64,000 nt of DNA. Origin: Lytechinus pictus (taxonomy: Eukaryota > Echinodermata > Echinoidea > Temnopleuroida > Toxopneustidae). The position numbers and the translations under genes are program-made. Each line of letters begins with the position of its first letter. Within the stretch, counting starts at the first letter, position 1. Location: contig NC_087247.1 in NCBI RefSeq assembly GCF_037042905.1, positions 74,198,420 through 74,262,419 on the forward strand. Reading direction: 5' to 3'. Positions 10,041 to 21,390 of the stretch are shown piece after piece. Under the pieces are notes generated by a model that worked only from the letters and a program-made list of their open reading frames with translations, was not told the DNA's origin and searched no databases.

Positions 10041-12948
10041 AAAGTCCTGCGTCGGCTGTGGTACTAGTATAAAGCAGAATACAAGATGAATAAAACAACC
10101 GTAGAGAGAAAAGTTAGATCAAATTTTCGCCCATAGGGCTTCATCAGGTAATGATGAACTTATAAGTCAACAGCACCAAGAAACGCAGTGCGCAAAACGT
10201 GTAAGTATTTGTCTCAGAACCCCCCACTTGACGATTAAATTTATCATCAGGGTCTTTGCTAGCAGACTAATCGCGAACCCTGGTCAGAACAACAATCATT
10301 GCGTAATACCATATGCGCCACATGTTTTTAGATTTGACCGTACCGTCTAGCGTTAACCGGGAAACCCAGCGGCAAAACCTTGCAGAAGTAAGTTTCGGAG
10401 ATTACTTTTATTCTAATCTAAGTACCGTTTTTCATTTTTGCCTAATTGTGCACAGAATAGATTTCAATACTTGAATCAAGCCGGAGAATCGAGTAATTTC
10501 GAGTTGTCACCAGTCTGGTTTTCACTGCACTGTCTACCGACTGTCACTGACAGTGACACCGTGTCGGTACCGCTACCGTACTTTGTTCTTCGGCCCGTAT
10601 GGCTAATCTAGTGATTTCACTCGTGTGCTATTCGAATACATGTCTCGAGAAAGCGTGATATCTTGTACTCATTTGTGTACATAAGAAATTGCATACACAG
10701 TTGTACATTGAATCTTGTAGTTTTCTCTGAAGACTGAAGTCTTCCACCATGAATTTTGGTTGGGGTCCATGGTCAACTCGGCCTACACAGGCACAGCTGG
10801 CAGCCGTCTGTTTCGAGGAGTTTTTTAACATTTTTTTTTATTTCTGATTTTCTCCTCGTACACAGACAGCTCGCTATGCTATGGTGTAGACCAAAAGCTT
10901 CAGTCTCTGTATTCTGTAAGACTGTATTTTGGCATGTTTGGACTTTGGTTGTTCTGCTGAACTGAGCTGTGTTGGCTCCACTCACCAATAGTACATAGAC
11001 TGAAGATCTTTGTTGGCCCCTACGCACCCATGGGTACATTACCGCCGCCGTGCACAGGATAACCACTGCCACTGGCACGGCACTTGCAATAAGTTTATGG
11101 CTATTTTGTTAAAATGAGAAATAGATACTGATAGATATTTTAAATCAGATAAGCTTTGAATACGAAACCTACCAAACGATAAAATGAAGCTTATTTCATT
11201 TCCTCTCTGTCTTTCTGGTACTTTATAATATATCGATGGTTTTTCTTGATGTCGAAGAAGGCATGGACCTAATTCGCTAGTTTTCTCTATACGCACAGAG
11301 AGGGCGTGCAATATTATTTAATAAACTTGCTTGTTTACGTCAGATCAGCTGTACTGCTGGTTACGTTCTAGGCGCTCCGCATTTTTTTTCTGCGTACTTC
11401 ACCTATAAGTATATACGCGAGATGCAACCTGTTGATTTTTTTGGTACAATTTCCTATTATGCATCGACAACTTGAATTAAAAATCTAGACTGTTCGATAG
11501 GAAAAATTCGCATTTCGATTGTTGTTTGCGTAATTTCCACCGCAGTATTAAGGATCGGACGGAGTATCTTGGCTGATATTTGGAAGTAAGCATTTAAAAT
11601 CACTTTTTATAAATAAGTTCGAGCACATTTATGAAATTAAATTAGATGATAAGATTTAGATTAATAAATTTAGTATATTTTGAAGATTTTGGCGTGTTTC
11701 ATTCTCTCACATTCGTGTGATGAATGAAAACGTCAAAATTCATTATGAAATGACATGCGTTGTGCGAGATTAGTACAACTAACCTCGCATGCTTGTGTGA
11801 GTGGCCCGTACATACAGACAGCATATAATTAGCAGTAGCGTTGGATCTAACATTTGGCGGAAACCCGATTTTCGGATCGTTTTTGTTGTACATAAAATGT
11901 CACATTATGAAAAAGAAATTACATCCAAATATATGGGAAAATATATAAAATTCAGAAATATTGTACCTTAGACCGCAGTTACTGCTAATTCCTTTCAAAT
12001 GATGATCAAAACGTAGTCATCTTCATTCTTTTCATTGGTGAACGTAAGTTGCCATCTTGGATGACGTGATCATCCTTATAGACGTATTTACCAGTCGCTA
12101 TATACATCGCGATTTGTGCCGCTGCTTTGCGCTTGTAGATGTGCGTGCGACTGCGTTCGGAACTTGTCACTCGCATTAATTGGCCAGGATATCGAAAATT
12201 CTAATTGGAAAGCCTTGATAAAAGCACAACTCGTTGAACGTAGAGGGCAGCAACACACGGCTGCCATTTTTTCCTCTTCGGCAGAAAATTTTTTAAAAAT
12301 AAGGAATAAATCATTGGTAACGTATATTTTTTATATTTTCTTGGAATATGTATAGTAGTATCAAAAGAAAGATTAGATTCTAATGAAAATAGTGGGCCTC
12401 CATTCAAGATAATATAATTTCATTTAGAATTTTAAAAAAAATGAAAATCTAGACAAAACCTGGTCGACCGAATTGGGCAACCTGATTACACATGCAGGCT
12501 CACACTAACACACTACCGTCGGTGAATGGTGATGATAGTAAAATGTCAGAAATTGTTAAATAAGTCCCTAGAAACGATGGTTATTCCTGTCTACAGTATG
12601 ACATAAAAAAAGGGACAAGTGATGGCCTTATCTGGAAATTAGTCACCTCTCTTCTCGTGTGTGTTGGTGTGTGTGCACTAGTGTACAAAGTAAATGGGAG
12701 TGGAAAGAAGTCACCAGCGGTGACGACGTAACCAGCAGTGAATGGGTTGGTGACTTAAACCAGGATTATGCCCAAGTGATACAAATTGATTTTAAGTTCC
12801 ATCTCTGATTTGTTTTACTTTTAACTCTTCACTTACCAAAGTGAAGCTTTCTCAATGCTATACTGATAAATAGGTCTTATTTATCTTTTTCTGTCAGGGA
12901 TATGCTCCGCCGAGACTTCGTCTAGCTCCGTGGCATCCCCTACGTCCA
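10041..12948. other. No gene recognised (2.9 kb)
   Basis: Unassigned sequence of more balanced composition than its surroundings. Short frames of 60-100 codons exist on both strands but none has a recognisable domain. Around 12237 the word CGTAGAGGGCAGCAACACAC occurs; the same word lies in the hAT-like element of QNG1 intron 3 near 38936, so part of this stretch may be an old repeat. An undetected 5' exon or promoter of a neighbouring gene cannot be excluded. Confidence 0.35.
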
Positions 12949-14206
12949 GTGGCGTAACGGGGGGGGGGAGGCTGCCCGCCCTGGTGGATATCACCCGCAA
13001 AATGAAGAAAAAAACAGGAGAAAAGAGGATTTCAAGAGAAAAAATGAAAAGACAGGAAAAAAAGAAAACATAAATAGGTAAAATGGAAGGAAAGCAAGAA
13101 AAAGAAGGAAAGAAGAACATGTGCGGAAACCTGAAATACTATATTAGCATGATAAGCAAGAGAGAGAGAAATAAAACAAAAGATGTTACTCAATGGCATG
13201 GGCAAGAATGGCAGCAAAATGGGAGAAAGGGGCAAAAAGAAACGGGAAACAATGTTCTCGGCAGGTTCATTCTGACGCTTGGCGGCGCGAAGCGACGCAA
13301 GCCGCGCAGCGGCCTCGGTGCGTGTGAAGCACGCACGGGGGAGGGGGGTGTCCCCCCTCCTGTGCGAAGCGCGATAGCTTTCGAAAATATCAATATTGAC
13401 GAGCTTAGATTGCTGCTAAATGCACATTTTATGTCTATTTAATGCTTCTCTGGCCACACAGCCGTAACGGTTGCGCGAATTGCGATTGAAACAGAAAGGC
13501 AAGTACTGATGAAAAAGGTCAAGGAAATGATTTAAATTCAATCTCATTTTATACTTACAGATTATAGATTTATTCACATCGATGACATCGATAAATGTAC
13601 TCCGTACTTTCCATTGTCTAGATCGCTACGTCCTTAGAAAGTGAGATAAATTTTGTGAATGAGTGTCAATGACCGACTACATCTACGGACTGCATGCGTA
13701 GCCCTTTGAGCTTGCGCCGCGCCACGCCCTTACTAAATCCATAGATTGTTCCGACTTTATTTGAAAGCCTCTGAAGAAAACTTCCGGGGCTTCCAAATAA
13801 TGGGCATCGGTATTCATGTGACGGGGTCCCCAACTTATATAATTTGCATGTTTGTTTTGTTTTCAGATACTCACTGAAACTATAACTCTCATAAGACTTC
13901 TGTTGATGATGTTTATACTAATAATATCCAATCAAGATTCGTTTATCACTGTCAATTACTGCTATATTCATTTGTATTGTTCTATACTCACCTATAAAAT
14001 AACGAATGTGCCCATCACGAGCGGGAGAAATATTTTTAGTCATTCATAATACTTTAATATTACGATTTTGTTCTCATTATAATTAATTGCGATTTAAAAT
14101 GTTTTGAAAGTAAAGCTTAATTGACAGGAAAGCAGATTTCAATTTTTAAATAATGCACTATGTAGGTATATAAATACAGCGTGTGTGAAAGAGAGGAAGA
14201 GGGGGG
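12949..14206. other. Repeat-rich gap; possible hAT left end at 12949
   Basis: CAGTGGCGTAAC at 12949 followed by a run of G matches the start of the complete hAT-like element at 17815, but no matching right end with target duplication was found. A GC-rich patch at 13275-13385 contains small inverted pairs (GGGGGAGGGGGG with CCCCCCTCC). The rest is AT-rich and without recognisable genes. Confidence 0.4.
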
Positions 14207-14262
14207 GTTGTAGCCAGGCGCGGATCCATGGGGAGGGGGCCTTGGCCCCCCCCCCCCTTCCG

Positions 14263-15296
14263 CAAAAAAAAAAAGAAGAGAGGGAAAGAAAGAGAAAATA
14301 GAGGGGAAGAGGGGAAAGAAAAGAAGAAAAAGAAGAAAGGAAGAGGGGGAAGAAGGGAAGAAAAAAGAGAGAGGAAAAGGGGGGAAAGAAAAGAGGAAAG
14401 GAGAGAGGGAGAGGGGGAAAGGAAAAGGAGAAAAAAGGAGAGAGGAAGAAGGAGGAAAGAAGAGAAGAGAGAAAGGGGAAAAGAGAGAGGAAGAGGGAGA
14501 AGGAAGAAGAGGAGAAAAAAGAGAGAGGAAAGGGGGAAAGAAAAGAAGAAAAAGGGAAGAGGGGGAAGGAAGGGAAGGAAAAGGGAGAGGAAATGTGAAA
14601 GAAAGAGAAGGAAAAAGTGAGGGAAAGGAAAAGGAGAAAAAAAGGAGAGAGGAAGAAGGAGGAAAGAAGAGAAGAGAGAAAGGGGAAAAGAAGAGGGGAA
14701 AAGAGAGAGGAAGAGGGGGAAGGAAGAAGAGGAGAAAAAAGAGAGAGAGGAAAGGGGGAAAGAAAAGAAGAAAAAGGGAAGAGGGGGAAGGAAAAGGGAG
14801 AGGAAAATGGGAAAGAAAGAGAAGGAAAAAGTGAGGGAAAGGAAAAGGAGAAAAAAAGAGAGAGAGGGGAAGAGGGGAAAGGAAAAGAAGAAAAAGAGAG
14901 AGAGGAAAAAGAGGAAAGAAAAGGAGAAAAAAGAGGAAGAGAAGAAAAGGGAGGGGGGAGAGGGGGAAGAAAAAAGAGGAAGAGGGGAAAGAAAAGGAGA
15001 GAGAGGAAAGAAGAGGAAAAAAAAGAGAGGGGAAAGAAAAGAAGAGGGGGAAAAAAGAAGAAAAAAAGGAGAAGAAGAGGGGAAAGAAAGAGAAAAAAAG
15101 AGGAAGAGGGGGAAGGAAGAGAAGAAAAGGGAGGGGGGGGGGAAGAGAGAGGAAGAGGGAAAAAGGAAAAGGAGAAGGAGAAAAAAGGAGAAATAGGAAG
15201 AAAGAAGAGAGAGAAAGGGGGAAAGAAAAGAAGAAAAGGGGAGAGGAAGAGGGGGAAGGACGAGAAGAAAAAAGAGGAAGAGGAGGAAAGAAAATG
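14263..15296 (+). repeat. 1-kb polypurine (GA-rich) tract
   Basis: The + strand is almost only A and G for about 1.03 kb, with fewer than a dozen pyrimidines. A longer order is visible: a block containing GAAAGAAAGAGAAGGAAAAA then GTGAGGGAAAGG occurs near 14596 and again near 14812, about 213 bp apart. Long frames here on both strands (Lys/Arg/Glu-rich on +, Phe/Ser/Pro/Leu-rich on -) follow from composition only and are not genes. Confidence 0.95.
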
Positions 15297-16570
15297 ATGT
15301 TCGAACTAAAAGGGCGCCGAAATGATGTTCGAATGAATGTCAAAATGATGTTCGAACTGGGGGCCAAATTGATGTTGGAACTAGGGGGCGCCAAATTGAT
15401 ACTCGAGCTAGGGGGGCCGCAATGATATTCGAACTAGGGTCGCCAAATTGATGTTGGGCCTACATGTAGGGGCGCCAAATTGATATTCGAACTAGGAGGG
15501 CGCGGAAATGATTTCGAAGGGATGTTAAAATGATGTTCGAACTGCGGGCGCCAGATTGATACTCGAACTAGGGGGGGGAGGGGGCCGAATCGATGTTCGA
15601 ACTAGGGGGGCGCCAAATTGATGTTGGACCTACATGTAGGGGCGCCAAATTGATATTCGATCTAGGAGGGCGCCAAAATGATGTTCGAAAGGGATGTTAA
15701 AATGATGTTCGAACTGGGGGCGCCAAATTGATACTCGAACTAGGGGGGGGGGCGAATCGATGTTCGAGCTAGGGGGGCGCCAAACTGATTCTCAAACTAG
15801 GGGGCGCCGAATTGATGTTCGAAGTAGGGGGGCGCCAAATTGATACTCGAGCTAGGGGGGGGCGAAATGATATTTGAACTAGGGAAGCCAATTTGAGTTC
15901 GAAGGGATGCCAAAATGATGTTCGAACGGGGGGGGGGGGGGGGGCGAATTTATGATCGACCTACATGTAGGGGCGCCGAATTGATACTCGAACTAGGGGG
16001 GGGCGCCGAATTGATGTTCGAACTAGGGGCACCACATTGATGTTTGAACTAGGGGGCGCCGAATTGATATTCGAACTAGGGGCGCCAATTTGATGTTCCA
16101 ACTGGGGGCGCCAAATTGATGTTCAACCTAGGGAGGCCAAAAAGATGTTCGACGTAGGGGGGGGGGTGCGCCGAATCGATGTTCGACGTAGGGGCGCAAA
16201 ATTTATGTTCGACATCGGGGGCACCGATTGAATGTTCGAACTAGGGGCGCCAAATTGATGTTCGAACTAGGGGCGCCAAATTGATGTTCGAACGAGGGGG
16301 GCGCCAAATTGATGTTAGAACTAGGCGGCACCAAAATGACGTTCGAACTATGGGGCGCCGAATTGATGTTTGGGGGGAGAGGGCGAATTGATGTTCGAAC
16401 TAGGGGAACGCTAATTTGATGTTTGACCATAAGGCGACAAATACATGTTTCAGAAGGGGGAGGGCAAAGTGATATTTCACATGGCGACAAATTCATGTTC
16501 AACCGAGGGCGCCTAATTGACCTTGAACTTAGGGGGCTCCATGCAAATTCATGTTCGACCGGGGGCGCAA
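15297..16570. repeat. Minisatellite of ~30-bp GATGTTCGAACTAGGGG units
   Basis: About 40 degenerate tandem units built on GATGTTCGAACTAGGGGGCG followed by CCAAATT. Each unit has TTCGAA and GGCGCC palindromes. Variation includes longer G runs and a CCTACATGTAGG variant at about 15460, 15627 and 15960. Unit variants recur in blocks of about 180 bp, which suggests higher-order duplication. No coding potential. Confidence 0.95.
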
Positions 16571-17184
16571 CATTGCTCGTATTGCCTGTTTATGGTGAAA
16601 TTTATTTCCTGCCCAAAAAAGGTTAAATTAATGCAGCTGATTTAAAATATCCCGTTTTTACGATAATAGACAAAAATCAATGTCTCGAGTTTGAAGTTTG
16701 TTTGGCAAGATGGGTATCCTGTTCAGGGTCTGGCGCTACGCGCTCGCAATATTTGATTAGTGAGGTGTGTATCCTCTCCATCGATCACACGTACATAAGT
16801 CCTTAAAATGTTAGTGTTTTTCAAGTCAATATACATAGGCCGATCCAGGGGGCAAAGTTTTTGCCCCCCCCCCCCCATGGTAGCACAAAAAAAAAGGAAA
16901 GAAAAAGAAAAAAAAGACGAAGAGAAAAAGGAAAAACTTTTAGAATAGGAATTATACCTTAAAAGAGTTCTTCTTAAGTCAGTATATAAAAAAATTGAGC
17001 TCGCGCTTCGCGCTCGCTTCACTGTTTAGTTATATACGCATCCCGACCTCACATTTTTTTTTCTATGCGAACGAGAAGCACAAGCTGAAAATATTTTATA
17101 TTCTAATCTAACTGAAAATGTCCTTTTCATTTCATCATTAAAAAAGTTTTCAGCTAGCGCTTCGCGCTCGCATTCATTTCTTAA

Positions 17185-17680
17185 AGGACAAGTCCACCCC
17201 CCAAAAAAATGTTGATTTGAATAAATAGAGAAAAATCAAAAAAGCATTATGCTGAAAAATTCATCAAAATCGGATGTAAAATAAAATTATTTACATTTTA
17301 AAATTTTGCTTATTTTTCACAAAACAGTGATATGCACAACTCAGTGACATGCAAATGAGACAGTCGATGATGTCCCTCACTCACTAATTTCTTTGTTTTT
17401 TATTGTTAGAATTATACAATATTTCATTTTTACAGATTTTACAATATGGACCAACTTGATTGAACCATTTAGTATTAAACAATGCTAATTGCTCATGTTC
17501 AGGGAGGAATTATTTGTTGTTTCACAAGACAACGGAGAAAAATTGAATATTTCATATACTAAAATACAAAAAGAAGGAGTGAGTTAGTGATGTCATCAGT
17601 CTCCTCATTCGCATACCGACAAGGATGTGAATATAACTGGTTTGTGAAATTAAGCGAAACTTTAAAATGTTGTAGGCCTA
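17185..17680. mobile_element. TTAA-flanked foldback family, right arm lost
   Basis: Begins AGGACAAGTCCACCCC directly after TTAA (17181-17184) and matches the complete family member at 59286-59877 through most of its length. At the right side the sequence leaves the family near TTAAAATGTTGTAGGCC, so the last ~100 bp with the outer TIR is missing. Piggybac-type TTAA targeting is inferred from the intact copy. Confidence 0.75.
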
Positions 17681-17814
17681 CCTATTATCTTTGTGTATTT
17701 CATATATAAGATTCTCAAAATATTCCTTTTCAGGTGTCTCGATTGTCAAAAATGAAGGCCTATGAGCTAGCGCTGTGCGCTCGCATTTTGATTGGTGAGT
17801 TATGTATACCTATA

Positions 17815-18577
17815 CAGTGGCGTAACTACCAGGGGGCATGGGGGGCACGTATATATAAAACATTTCCTGTCCGTGCTAACGTTCGCATTAGTTGATTGGT
17901 GAGATGTCTGCTCTTCATGAATTCCTAAAATCAGTCCTTAAAATGTCAATCTTTCTGATCTGAATATCAAAAAAATTTAGCTCGCGCTTCGCGCTCGCAT
18001 CATTTGGTTAGTGAAATACGTAAGGACTTGGTGAATTCCTACAAACAAGCCTTAGTAGGCCCCTCTTCAGGTCTGAATTTCATAAATTTTCAGCTCGCGC
18101 TCGCAGTATTTGATTAGTGAGATGCGTATGATAATCATGATTACAATGACTACAAAAAGTGCTTCATATGTTCAGATGTAATTCTAACAAAATTAGCAAA
18201 GGATGCCACTATCATTAGATGACTATGCTGAGATATTTATACTCTTAATGGATACCTAAAATATAGTCCTTAAAATGTCCCTGTTTGGGGTCAATATATA
18301 CAAAAATTTCAGCTCGCGCTTCGCGCTCTCATTGTTTGCTTAGCGAGACAGGTACGTATCACGATTATAAAAAATTTCATTATAATGTCCCTTTTAGGTC
18401 TGAATATCAAAAATTTTCAGCTCGCGCTTCGCGCTCGCATTATTTAATCAGTGAGATACTTATCCGTTTAATGGCATTGCATGTCCTTAAAATTTCTCTA
18501 TTAGGTCAGCATACCTGGCAACTGAGCGCTCCCTAAGTGACACAAAATTTGTGGTGGTGACCCACGGTACGCCACTG
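17815..18577. mobile_element. 763-bp hAT-like MITE with perfect 8-bp target duplication
   Basis: Ends are CAGTGGCGTA and TACGCCACTG, flanked by TACCTATA on both sides (17807-17814 and 18578-18585). It contains four copies of the GC mirror word and its spacer, the same as the array outside it. So either the array was copied into and out of this element, or this MITE is a founder that spread the array. No transposase. Confidence 0.88.
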
Positions 18578-18985
18578 TACCTATATATTCTATAACAAAC
18601 TACTTGAATTCCCCCCCCATTTAAATATTTCGGATCGCGATTTGCGCTCGCATTATTTGCTATAAATGTATCAACCCATGAATGCTGTTCATGATTACAA
18701 AAAATATAAAATATCCAGTTTTTCAGGCCTCATGCACTGTCAACAAATATCACGCACTCATTAGGCTTATTAGATTAATAAATATGAAATAAAAATTTTC
18801 ATGAATTCATAGCTAAATTGTCCCTTTTTCAGGAAAAAATATAGACAAGTTTTAGGAAGAGGAATAGAAGATAGGCATCATTTTTATATAATGACAAAAT
18901 GTCCTTAGGCCTAAAAATGAAATGTCTCGATCCTAGTTTAAAATAATAATAAAATATCAGCTCGCGCTTTGCGCTCGCATCATTT

Positions 18986-19592
18986 ATTGAAGGGGAATCC
19001 AACCCAAATGAAAACTTGTTTTTATAAGGAAAAGAAAAACCGGACAAGTTGATAGGTGAAAGTTTGAACAATATTGGACAAACAACAAGAAAGCTATGAA
19101 TTTTTAAAAGGTGTAAATATTGGTAATCACTATACCCATGGAGACTTCAAATTGGCCGCATATGGGATGTCATAGTGATGTAAGGCAAGGACTACTCTGT
19201 CATGTACTCCAATACATATTATGGCTAAAATGTCATTTTTTTCTGAAAGTTTTATTTCAAATTATATATTTTTCTTTCATGAGGACATAACACAATATAC
19301 TACCTGGGTTATATTTAGATTACTGCCCCAGGGGAATGGGTACTTAGGAGAAAACCACAAATCCCTGATAATAAAGTACATGGCCTATGGGAAAGTTGTC
19401 CTTGCCTCTTGTCATAATTTACTTCCCCAGTTGCCAATTTGAAATCTACATAGTATTAGTGATCTCAATTTTAAAACAGCTATAACTTTCTTATTGTATG
19501 TCCGATTTCTTTCAAACTTTCACCATTCTCTTTAATTTATTTTTCTCCTTCCCAACACAACATTTTAAGGCCAAGGCTGGATTCCCCTTTAA
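18986..19592. mobile_element. Foldback MITE ending GGGGAATCC
   Basis: The left end near GAAGGGGAATCCAACCC and the right end GGCTGGATTCCCCTTTAA are inverted copies, with further complementary stretches inside (AAAGCTATGAATTTTTAAAA against TTTTAAAACAGCTATAACTT). The right flank is TTAA and the left TTGA, consistent with a mutated TTAA target. It interrupts the mirror-word array. Confidence 0.7.
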
Positions 19593-21390
19593 GTGCTTTC
19601 CACATCCACTTCACACTTCACAATTCCACATCCACTTCACTGTGTATATAGATACACAGTGCTTTAAATATTGCTTAAATTGACCCATTTCATATAGGAA
19701 TTTCAAATATTATTTCCAGCTCGCAATCCGCGCTCGCATTATTGATTTTCATGATGAAAAATGAAATGTATTCAGAATGCCCAGATTCTGTCTAACTCTA
19801 AAACACGTGCACGCATGTTTATTGAGATAAGCATCTTGATCTTATTAAAAACGTGCTAAAATTATCCAGTTTCAGATCAGAATATCAAAAATTTTCTGCT
19901 CGCGCTTTGCGCTCGCATAATGTAGGAAGATACCAAAAACTACCTATCATTTTTCATGAGTGACAAAACATGAATCGAGTGTCCCGCTGGGGGTTTGAAA
20001 TCTAATTTTTTAGGTTGGAATATCAAAAATGTTCAGCTCGCGCTTCGCGCTCGCATTGTTAAATCGTTGAAATATGAATCGTCTTAATGGCTAACTGCAA
20101 AACTTCCTTAACAGGTCCCTTTTCGACCAGGCCAGAATGCACATTAAAAATTTCTGCTCGCGCTTCGCGCTCGTAGTAATTATCTAGTTACATACGCATC
20201 TTGTTCAGGTTCACAAACATTGCCCAGAATGTTCAATTTTCAGGTCAAAATACATGAAAATTTTTTTTTTTAATCTCGCATAGGGCTTATGAGATTATTG
20301 CACATTAATGTTGTTTATAAAGTAAAGCTAGGAAATGACTGTTAGGACATGGGCGTTTCCCCCCCCCAAAAAAAAAAAAAATCACGACCAAGATAAAAAA
20401 GAGAGAAAAGGAAAGGGATTATGGTGAAAGATAACATTTTTTTCCAAATATTATGTCAAATATATCGCGCTTCGCGTTATCATTATTTATTTAGGCCTTG
20501 AGAGATACCTCAATGTGTTTTTAAGAATAAAATTTCGGAATTTCTTTAACTTCTACCCCCCCCCCCCATTTTATTTTATTTTTTTTTATCTTGGTGCCCT
20601 CTACAAAAGTTCAACAAGCCCCCCCCCCCCCCGTGCAACCCTGCTGAATAAATCACAGCTTCGCCACTGATGAGGAGATTGAGTTGATTGCTTCGAGATT
20701 GCATTATTCCCAAGAGATTATCATTGATATTATTGAAGGCTATTCTAAACAACTAGTAAAGAAACTACAGCTCCCGTTCACACAATATTCTAGTAGGGCC
20801 TACTCTGGTGAGAAGTTAAACCAAATTGAGACCCCCAAAAATCGCTCGCACTTCGCGCTCCCAATGATATTACATTATATATTCATGGATTTTTTTTTTT
20901 CAAGAACACATTAAAAAAGTGGTCTTTTATTGCCTTTTTAAAAATGTGATTATGTAATAAGATAATTCTAAATACACTTAAGGCATTTAAGTTACATTTA
21001 AGTTAGCCTGGCTGGGAGGGAGGGGGTGCCATTTTTCGAAAAGTACACATGGGCGCCAAAAATCAGGTCAAATTTGGGCCCCCCTCCCCACGAAATCTTG
21101 GATCCGCGCCTGGTTGAAGCTAGGATGGTCGAAGGGACTCAGAGCGAAAGGGGAGGGGTCGTGGCGTGGACAATGACAAGGGGATGTTGAGATCGTACGT
21201 GTGTGTGGGATTGGTGAAGAAGTCAATATTCGAAGCGAATGCATATTTAGACATGTCTATACTATTACTGATGATGACGGCTGAATAATCTTTCTTTACA
21301 TGTATATTTTGGCGAATTTAAATTTTAAAAATATTTTCTTGCACCATGAGTGGGAAGATCTAGGTACGTGATTCAATAAATTGCATCAGT

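Larger units (their letters stand above)
16730..20865 (+). repeat. Dispersed array of mirror-symmetric GC words
   Basis: About 16 copies of a word based on GCTCGCGCTTCGCGCTCGC, for example at 16999, 17153, 17980, 18311, 18420, 18959, 19898, 20034 and 20153, all in the same orientation. Each is followed by CATTATTTGATTAGTGAGAT-like sequence and often preceded by TGAATATCAAAAATTTTCA; between them lies CCTTAAAATGTCCCTTTT-like spacer. The inferred basic unit is about 110-130 bp, stretched by insertions. The word reads almost the same forward and backward on one strand (mirror symmetry). Weak relics occur at 32402 and 32820. Confidence 0.9.
14215..21112. mobile_element. 6.9-kb non-coding hAT-like element with satellite cargo
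   Basis: The left end CAGGCGCGGATCCA (14215) is mirrored by the right end TGGATCCGCGCCTG (21112). The flanks GTTGTAGC (14207-14214) and GTTGAAGC (21113-21120) match at 7 of 8 bases, as expected for a hAT 8-bp target duplication. No transposase frame exists inside. The cargo is a 1-kb polypurine tract, a ~30-bp minisatellite, and a long array of GC-rich mirror words, with at least three smaller elements nested in it. Alternatively the two ends could belong to separate copies that happen to face each other; the matching flanks argue against this. Confidence 0.65.

Noticed and set aside
9940..10067. Repeated Tyr-Ile frames across 9389-10067
   Set aside because: Pure product of the (TA)n microsatellites.
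14117..15394. Long minus-strand frame of 425 codons, rich in Phe/Ser/Pro/Leu
   Set aside because: It lies on a polypurine tract that lacks stops because of base composition. No domain, no codon bias, and matching Lys/Glu/Arg frames exist on the other strand.
12949..20662. A single large hAT element from CAGTGGCGTAAC (12949) to TTCGCCACTG (20662)
   Set aside because: The ends are similar but the flanks (CCTACGTC and ATGAGGAG) do not match as a target duplication.
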